Of a stretch of 64,000 bases of DNA, positions 59,798 to 64,000 are shown in pieces. The stretch comes from Pseudanabaena sp. Salubria-1 (GTDB lineage Bacteria; Cyanobacteriota; Cyanobacteriia; Pseudanabaenales; Pseudanabaenaceae): positions 1 to 64,000 of the forward strand of contig JALQCR010000022.1 in the NCBI GenBank assembly GCA_023336205.1. Reading direction: 5' to 3'. The notes below the pieces were generated by a model, which saw nothing but the letters and a program-made list of their open reading frames with translations, was not told where the DNA came from and did not search any database. The position numbers were made by a program, and so were the translations under genes. Position 1 is the first letter of the stretch. Every line of letters starts with the position of its first letter.

Positions 59798-59824
59798 TTG
59801 CGGCGCGGCGAAGCCGCGCCGCAA
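59798..59824. terminator. 12-bp perfect hairpin, loop GAA
   Basis: The arms TTGCGGCGCGGC (59798-59809) and its complement (59813-59824) are perfect. It lies 15 bases after the NlpC/P60 stop and is probably the terminator of the toxin-antitoxin-peptidase operon. Confidence 0.7.
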
Positions 59825-59915
59825 TATTAGCAAGTTGGAACTCTCGATTTAGATTTATGTCTTAACTAAAGGCGCGATCGCTATACTTAGAGAGCAGATA
59901 TCAGGAGCAGGAATC

Positions 59916-60992
59916 ATGTTGCAAATTCGACTTGGCTTAATGACTGTGATGGCAAGCCTTAGCCTTATTGGTTGTACTAATCAAGATCCGTCAAAATCAT
60001 CACCGACATCTAGTAATTTGACGACAACCACGACGACAACTACTACTTCCAAAACGGTTTCTCCCTCTCCTGATACAACTCCAACAGCTACAAAGCCAGC
60101 CTCTATAGCTCCAAACACTTCAGCAAAAGCGCTTGCTATTGGCGATATCAAAGAACTTGAAGGCGATATTATCTGTGGCAAAAACAAGGTGATTTATGCC
60201 TATGGAGAGACTTCCAATTATCGAGTTTATATTTGTGCCGACTCAAAGGAGCCTGATCGCCCTAGATATTACATCAGCCGCAACAAAGATGGCAGTGGCG
60301 GTTTGGACTTAGAAGCAATGAATTATAATCCTCAGAAAGATGGGGCGATCGAGTTTAACAATGATGGATATATATATACTCTCGAATCACCTACTACTCA
60401 AAATCCTGAGCCCGTATTGCGGGTAACTTTCCCGAACAAAAAATTAACTGAAGAACAATTATTGCGATATCTGACGCGCTCAAATCCATCTAAGCCAGCA
60501 ACTACTAATGCTGCCGCAGATCCATTGCAATATGTGCTACAAAACCGCGAAAGTTTAGGGGTTTGCAAGGATAACTTCCGTTCAGAAGATGGACAAAGAG
60601 GAATGGGTTCTAAAGCATTCCAACTTTCTGATAAAAAGTACTTGGTGCAAATTCAGTGTTTCCTAGCAGCTTATCAAGGAAACTTTGAATATGTTCTATG
60701 GATTGACGAAGCTCAGAAACCCCGTGTCGTCCCTCTTGAGTTTGATAGTTTCCAAGAGCCGAAAGCGGGTGAAAAGCCGCTACGGGTTACTTTCAGGTCG
60801 ATCGCAGGTTTGCCCAGAGTTAATGTGCGATCGCAAACCATGACTAATTTTACCAAATTTCGAGGTGTCGGTGATTGTGGCTCTTCAGCTCTTTATAAAT
60901 TAGAAGGCGATCGCATGGTTTTACAAGAATATCGAGCTAAATATGCCTGTGATGGCAATTATGTCCAAGACTTTCCAATAATTTATCCATAA
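59916..60992 (+). CDS. Lipoprotein of unknown function
   Basis: A 358-residue protein with a lipoprotein signal: hydrophobic segment then L-I-G-C with the acylated cysteine at 20. A threonine/serine-rich linker follows (to about 70), then about 290 residues with several cysteines (D-I-I-C, V-Y-I-C, G-V-C-K, I-Q-C-F, G-D-C-G and K-Y-A-C), probably forming disulphides. It appears to contain two similar halves. The family is not recognised. It should be anchored in the periplasm. Confidence 0.75.
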   Translation: MLQIRLGLMTVMASLSLIGCTNQDPSKSSPTSSNLTTTTTTTTTSKTVSPSPDTTPTATKPASIAPNTSAKALAIGDIKELEGDIICGKNKVIYAYGETSNYRVYICADSKEPDRPRYYISRNKDGSGGLDLEAMNYNPQKDGAIEFNNDGYIYTLESPTTQNPEPVLRVTFPNKKLTEEQLLRYLTRSNPSKPATTNAAADPLQYVLQNRESLGVCKDNFRSEDGQRGMGSKAFQLSDKKYLVQIQCFLAAYQGNFEYVLWIDEAQKPRVVPLEFDSFQEPKAGEKPLRVTFRSIAGLPRVNVRSQTMTNFTKFRGVGDCGSSALYKLEGDRMVLQEYRAKYACDGNYVQDFPIIYP

Positions 60993-61027
60993 AAATAAAG
61001 ATGGCGCGTTGCGCCATCTTTATTTTT
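60991..61027. terminator. 17-bp perfect hairpin, loop GTT
   Basis: The arms at 60991-61007 and 61011-61027 are perfect. It overlaps the stop of the lipoprotein gene and lies between convergent genes. Confidence 0.75.
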
Positions 61028-61029
61028 AG

Positions 61030-61056
61030 CAAAGGCTGCGCATTGCGCAGCCTTTG
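61030..61056. terminator. 12-bp perfect hairpin, loop ATT
   Basis: The arms at 61030-61041 and 61045-61056 are perfect. It directly precedes the stop of the TonB-like gene (61059, minus strand). With the hairpin at 60991 it forms a back-to-back pair, one per gene. Confidence 0.75.
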
Positions 61057-61058
61057 GT

Positions 61059-62171
61059 TTAGGTAAATTTATATTTAGCAGTCACAAGACGATATATGCC
61101 ACTAGCAGGATCTTCAATTGGTTTGAATTTGTAATCCTTAGCTGCTTCTCTAGCAATATCATCTAACTCAGAAATTCCACTTAAAACAAGAAGGACAGTA
61201 TCCTCTACGATTTTACCGTTAGGATCAACTAACCACATAAATGTGACTGTCCCACTTTTCCCAGAAGTATTTGCTCGTTTGGGCGGAATCCATTCCACTC
61301 CTTTTTCTCGTCTACTGTTATCTAGATCCGATAACAAAGCATCTGGAGGAGCAATTTCTGTATTTCTGAGTAATTTTCTGGCAGTCAAATCAAGAATTTT
61401 GGGATTAGTTATGTAAGCCGTTGCAAGATTGTCAATCGATTTCTCGCGGCGATCTCCATTGCCACCTGATTGATTTGTTGCAACTTTCTGAGGGACTTTA
61501 TTATTGTCATTATTTTTGTTTGGAGCTATTCCAACATCCTTGAGATTGCCATTTTTAAACTCAGGCTTCAGATTATCCGCTGGCTTCACAGGAGCTGTAT
61601 TATCGATCTGTCCAGACTGAGTAAAGCGCTGAGGTGACTCCTGTTTAGCTGTTGTAGGCGCAGGAGTTTGTGTTTTCACAAACTTTGCTGTATCAATATC
61701 ATTGGTTAATGGAGGAACCGAGTACCGTTCTGTAATTGGTTCTAAACCTTCAAAACTGCTAAGGCTATCTAAGTCTAAGGTGGTTAACGGACTACTAGAA
61801 ATGTCAGGGAATGTACTTTGTGGGGAACCAAATTTTGGCATGTTCTTTACGAATAAATTATCTATGGGCGATTTATTCGATTTTGAGACATTTGGTAAAG
61901 GCTTAGGAGGCAGCTTGACAATTGGAAGAGTCGATACTACGACCTCACGAGTTTCTGATTTTTTGATCGGATTTGGGGCGGCTAGAGCAAAGACAGTATG
62001 GATTCCAACAGAAGCTGCTACAAGCAACCAAAAAGGGTGCTGCATAAACATCTGACCTGCTTTACTCGCAAATTGAAGTACAGGATTCTTAGCAACTATA
62101 TGTGCGGATTTAAACATAGTGTTATCAGCTTTACTTGCATTTAGTTCGCTTTTGGGTTCAATTGGCAACAT
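61059..62171 (-). CDS. TonB-like energy transducer
   Basis: A 370-residue protein. One transmembrane helix lies at about residues 47-65, followed by a long proline/asparagine-rich periplasmic linker. The C-terminal region (about 285-370) has the TonB-like pattern: V-T-F-M-W-L-V-D-P-N-G-K-I-V-E-D-T-V, then A-A-K-D-Y-K-F-K-P. It would transmit energy from the inner membrane to outer-membrane receptors. ExbD is encoded 63 bases upstream; no ExbB is in the window. Confidence 0.8.
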   Translation of the reverse strand: MLPIEPKSELNASKADNTMFKSAHIVAKNPVLQFASKAGQMFMQHPFWLLVAASVGIHTVFALAAPNPIKKSETREVVVSTLPIVKLPPKPLPNVSKSNKSPIDNLFVKNMPKFGSPQSTFPDISSSPLTTLDLDSLSSFEGLEPITERYSVPPLTNDIDTAKFVKTQTPAPTTAKQESPQRFTQSGQIDNTAPVKPADNLKPEFKNGNLKDVGIAPNKNNDNNKVPQKVATNQSGGNGDRREKSIDNLATAYITNPKILDLTARKLLRNTEIAPPDALLSDLDNSRREKGVEWIPPKRANTSGKSGTVTFMWLVDPNGKIVEDTVLLVLSGISELDDIAREAAKDYKFKPIEDPASGIYRLVTAKYKFT

Positions 62172-62234
62172 TGCTTTGTTTTTTATAAGTATTTTGTTTT
62201 GGTAAGTATAAATTTACGAAGCAAAGCACTCGAA

Positions 62235-62669
62235 TCAAGACCTAGATGTGGCGATCGCCACCCGATTACCAGCGATCGCCCTTAATTCTGATAATCGACT
62301 AATCACAATTTGATATGAGACAGTTGAGTCATCAGCACTAAGTACAATCATGCCTCTGGTGGAAGCGGCTAAAAACCGAGTGATCTCTTGTGACAACTGC
62401 TGAGGTGGTATAGATTTTCCATCTTTTAACATTTGTCCCGCAGGATCAAGGGTGATTACGAAAACATCTTCTGGTTGAAGATCTCCTGAATTTGATTCAC
62501 CCTTACTATTGCGATCGCTAATTGGTAAATCAATTCCCACCCGACTTGGCATAGTCAGAGCGGCTGATAGCAAGATAAAAAATGCCAAAATCGAAAACAC
62601 TACATCTAACAAAGCTGTTAGATTGATCTCAGCATTAGTCGATACTTGGTATTTCTTACGGATTTTCAT
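62235..62669 (-). CDS. exbD: ExbD/TolR-family transport protein
   Basis: A 144-residue protein with a short basic N-terminus (M-K-I-R-K-K-Y-Q-V), then I-N-L-T-A-L-L-D-V-V-F-S-I-L-A-F-F-I-L-L, the single transmembrane helix with the essential-type aspartate at 22. The periplasmic domain follows (about 45-144). ExbD works with ExbB to use proton flow to power TonB. It is followed by the TonB-like gene. Confidence 0.9.
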   Translation of the reverse strand: MKIRKKYQVSTNAEINLTALLDVVFSILAFFILLSAALTMPSRVGIDLPISDRNSKGESNSGDLQPEDVFVITLDPAGQMLKDGKSIPPQQLSQEITRFLAASTRGMIVLSADDSTVSYQIVISRLSELRAIAGNRVAIATSRS

Positions 62670-62707
62670 AAAGCAACTGCAATTGTTTAAATGTGACGCA
62701 TCTATAG

Positions 62708-63094
62708 CTAAATTGTTTCTTGTGGCTTTGTGTAATTTACTTCCACAACTGTATGCACATTACCGCGAGGCGTAAAATCTCCTTTGACATTAATTCTCAA
62801 GGGATCGCCTGCCTTCACAAAATCATCAAGAATTTGATTAACCGCTTCTTCGTGGGAAATAAAGAGATCGCGATAGCTATTGATGTACAGCTTGATTGCC
62901 TTGAGTTCCACCAATAACAGATTGGGTGTATAGGTAATATAAATTGTGGCAAAGTCGGGATAGCCTGAAAATGGACATTTGCTAGTAAATTCAGGAAGAG
63001 TTATTTGAATTTTGTAATCTCTCCCGATTCGAGGATTCGGGAAAGTGGTTAGATTTACTTCTGCGATCGCTTGTTCGCCGTACTTAACAGTCAT
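62708..63094 (-). CDS. queF: 7-cyano-7-deazaguanine reductase (preQ0 reductase)
   Basis: A 128-residue single-domain QueF that reduces preQ0 to preQ1 with NADPH, in queuosine tRNA modification. The catalytic cysteine C40 is in T-S-K-C-P-F-S-G-Y-P-D with the proton-donor aspartate D47. The substrate-binding segment V-E-L-K-A-I-K-L-Y-I-N-S-Y-R follows near 62-75, then I-S-H-E-E-A-V. The length fits the short, homomeric type. It lies 38 bases upstream of exbD on the same strand, which may be a chance operon. Confidence 0.92.
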   Translation of the reverse strand: MTVKYGEQAIAEVNLTTFPNPRIGRDYKIQITLPEFTSKCPFSGYPDFATIYITYTPNLLLVELKAIKLYINSYRDLFISHEEAVNQILDDFVKAGDPLRINVKGDFTPRGNVHTVVEVNYTKPQETI

Positions 63095-63167
63095 GTCTGC
63101 TCTGGTATAAAAAATAAAACTGCGAGAAATTTGCTTTAGTCTTCTAGCGTAGCAAATTTAAACTCAA

Positions 63168-63202
63168 AAAAAAGGAAGGACGCTTAGCGTCCTTCCTTTT
63201 TT
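63168..63202. terminator. 16-bp hairpin, loop TTA
   Basis: The arms at 63168-63183 and 63187-63202 are perfect, with A and T runs outside the GGAAGGACGC core. It lies 35 bases after the stop of the hibernation-factor gene (minus strand) and is probably its terminator. Confidence 0.75.
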
Positions 63203-63236
63203 GAGGAACTATTAGCGTCCTCTTCTGAAGTTTGTC

Positions 63237-63809
63237 TTAATTTTTTTTGACATCATGAGGTTGAATTACGCCATAACCGCCATGATTTCGCTCATAGACA
63301 ACGTTGATTTCCCCCGTATCAGCGTTACGAAAAACATAGAAGTCATGATCGATTAACTCCAGACGTTCAAGAGCCTCATCGACAGATAGTGCAGGCATGG
63401 CAAAGTACTTATTTCGCACAACCTGATTTGGCAACTCAACCACACGATTGCCATTTGGCAATGGTATAGGAGGTTGCTCAACCACGGCAACACTGGTTTT
63501 TGCGGCAGCGCGATCGCTCTTGCGCTCCTTAAATTTCCGCAACTTGCGGGAAATCTTGTCAGCGACTAGGTCGATACTTGCATACAAATTCTCGCTCTTT
63601 TCCTCGGCGCGGATCACTGATCCATTGGCGTACACTGTTACTTCAGCCGATTGGCTAGGAGCAATGCGAGGGTTACGAGCCACAGATAGATGGACATCTA
63701 CTTCTGTGGTTAATGCTTGGAAATGGCTCACCGCTTTGTCGATCTTTTGCTCGACGTACTCGCGAATGGCTTCCGTGACTTCAATATTCTTGCCTTGAAT
63801 TACAAGTTT
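63237..63809 (-). CDS. lrtA: Ribosome hibernation promoting factor, long form (LrtA-type)
   Basis: A 190-residue protein when started at 63809 (M-K-L-V-I-Q-G-K-N-I-E-V-T), which is the family's usual start; an upstream ATG at 63866 would add 19 unrelated residues. The N-terminal domain (1-105) is the S30AE/HPF fold that blocks the decoding site of idle ribosomes. A basic linker with K-E-R-K-S-D-R-A-A-A-K follows. The C-terminal domain (about 130-185: R-N-K-Y-F-A-M-P-A-L-S-V-D-E-A, F-Y-V-F-R-N-A-D-T-G-E-I-N-V-V-Y-E-R) dimerises to form 100S particles. In cyanobacteria the gene is known as light-repressed lrtA. Confidence 0.92.
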   Translation of the reverse strand, partial: KLVIQGKNIEVTEAIREYVEQKIDKAVSHFQALTTEVDVHLSVARNPRIAPSQSAEVTVYANGSVIRAEEKSENLYASIDLVADKISRKLRKFKERKSDRAAAKTSVAVVEQPPIPLPNGNRVVELPNQVVRNKYFAMPALSVDEALERLELIDHDFYVFRNADTGEINVVYERNHGGYGVIQPHDVKKN

Positions 63810-63866
63810 CATCTCTATGACCTCGCTTCTGAGTTCCAAATCAGCTAAAAAATTTGAAACGCGCAA

Positions 63867-64000
63867 TCTTGTTTTTAATTACCCCACTGCGCCGAATAGC
63901 TGATTTGGCTATGAGATCACCATAACACTTTGCAGGTATTAGCAACCCAACTTCGATGCACTTCTTAACGTACGCTTAACAACTGATTTTGGCGTTTTTA
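63867..64000. other. Upstream region of lrtA
   Basis: No gene is seen up to the window edge. The leader of lrtA probably lies here; related cyanobacterial genes have a long untranslated leader. I see no clear hairpin or promoter. Confidence 0.4.

Noticed and set aside
62700..63180. preQ1 riboswitch upstream of queF
   Set aside because: The short region between queF and the lrtA hairpin shows no clear H-type pseudoknot pattern. A covariance-model search would settle it.
63809..63866. Longer lrtA start at 63866
   Set aside because: The 19 extra residues do not match the family, which begins M-K-L-V-I-Q-G.

Overview
The window looks like chromosomal DNA from a cyanobacterium, most likely Pseudanabaena-like. 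The HIP1 octamer GCGATCGC occurs throughout, and several families are typical of cyanobacteria: an SLH/OprB iron-uptake porin, LrtA-type hibernation factor, Nif11, XisI, pentapeptide-repeat proteins and an agmatine deiminase. The taxon is inferred; no rRNA or tRNA gene was seen.

Layout. 1-73 is an almost pure poly-C tract. 576-8685 holds trxA, a large SNF2 helicase and a SWIM zinc-finger gene. Between the last two lies an AT-rich cassette without HIP1 sites: DUF262, a DUF3696 ATPase and an unknown protein with a colicin-like C-terminus. It is a candidate defence island. 8831-34845 (all minus strand) is a contractile injection system (eCIS/phage-tail-like) operon. In transcription order it encodes a 70-aa protein, a gp19-type tube protein, a giant 3241-aa repeat protein, a Cis7/Afp7-like protein, a VgrG-like spike, a PAAR-like tip, gp25, baseplate J, a TIGR02242-type tail protein, a DUF4159-like protein, a Cache-HAMP receptor without an output domain, and a membrane-anchored Ig-WD40 protein. 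No sheath, AAA+ ATPase, cap or fibre gene is present. Two ISL3-family elements, one itself split by an IS30 element, separate the giant gene from cis7.

34974-42530 appears to be a CIS accessory zone: a pseudokinase-TM-PstS-like fusion, a Nif11 protein, a TPR protein, a secreted pentapeptide protein and a DUF4157 (HELTH) putative effector. The effector carries about 19-residue IQR repeats resembling those of the giant protein.

42773-64000 is mostly housekeeping: a truncated xisI, an ArsB/NhaD-type permease, pentapeptide, HhH and TM2-SHOCT proteins, an hsdR relic, agmatine deiminase, a repeat-rich stretch with nested MITE-like elements and a copy of the prmA 5' region, an OprB porin, prmA, a SPOR protein with a sigma-like partner, a MazF-type toxin-antitoxin pair with NlpC/P60, a lipoprotein, TonB-like/ExbD/QueF and the hibernation factor.

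A recurring feature is a set of near-perfect hairpins with unrelated sequences but the same design: 12-30 bp arms, a GC-rich inner stem and usually a 3-nt loop. They sit at gene ends across the window and are probable terminators. The most unusual content is the CIS locus with its giant hierarchical repeat protein, which shares a C-terminal motif with the 70-aa CIS protein and IQR repeats with the putative effector.
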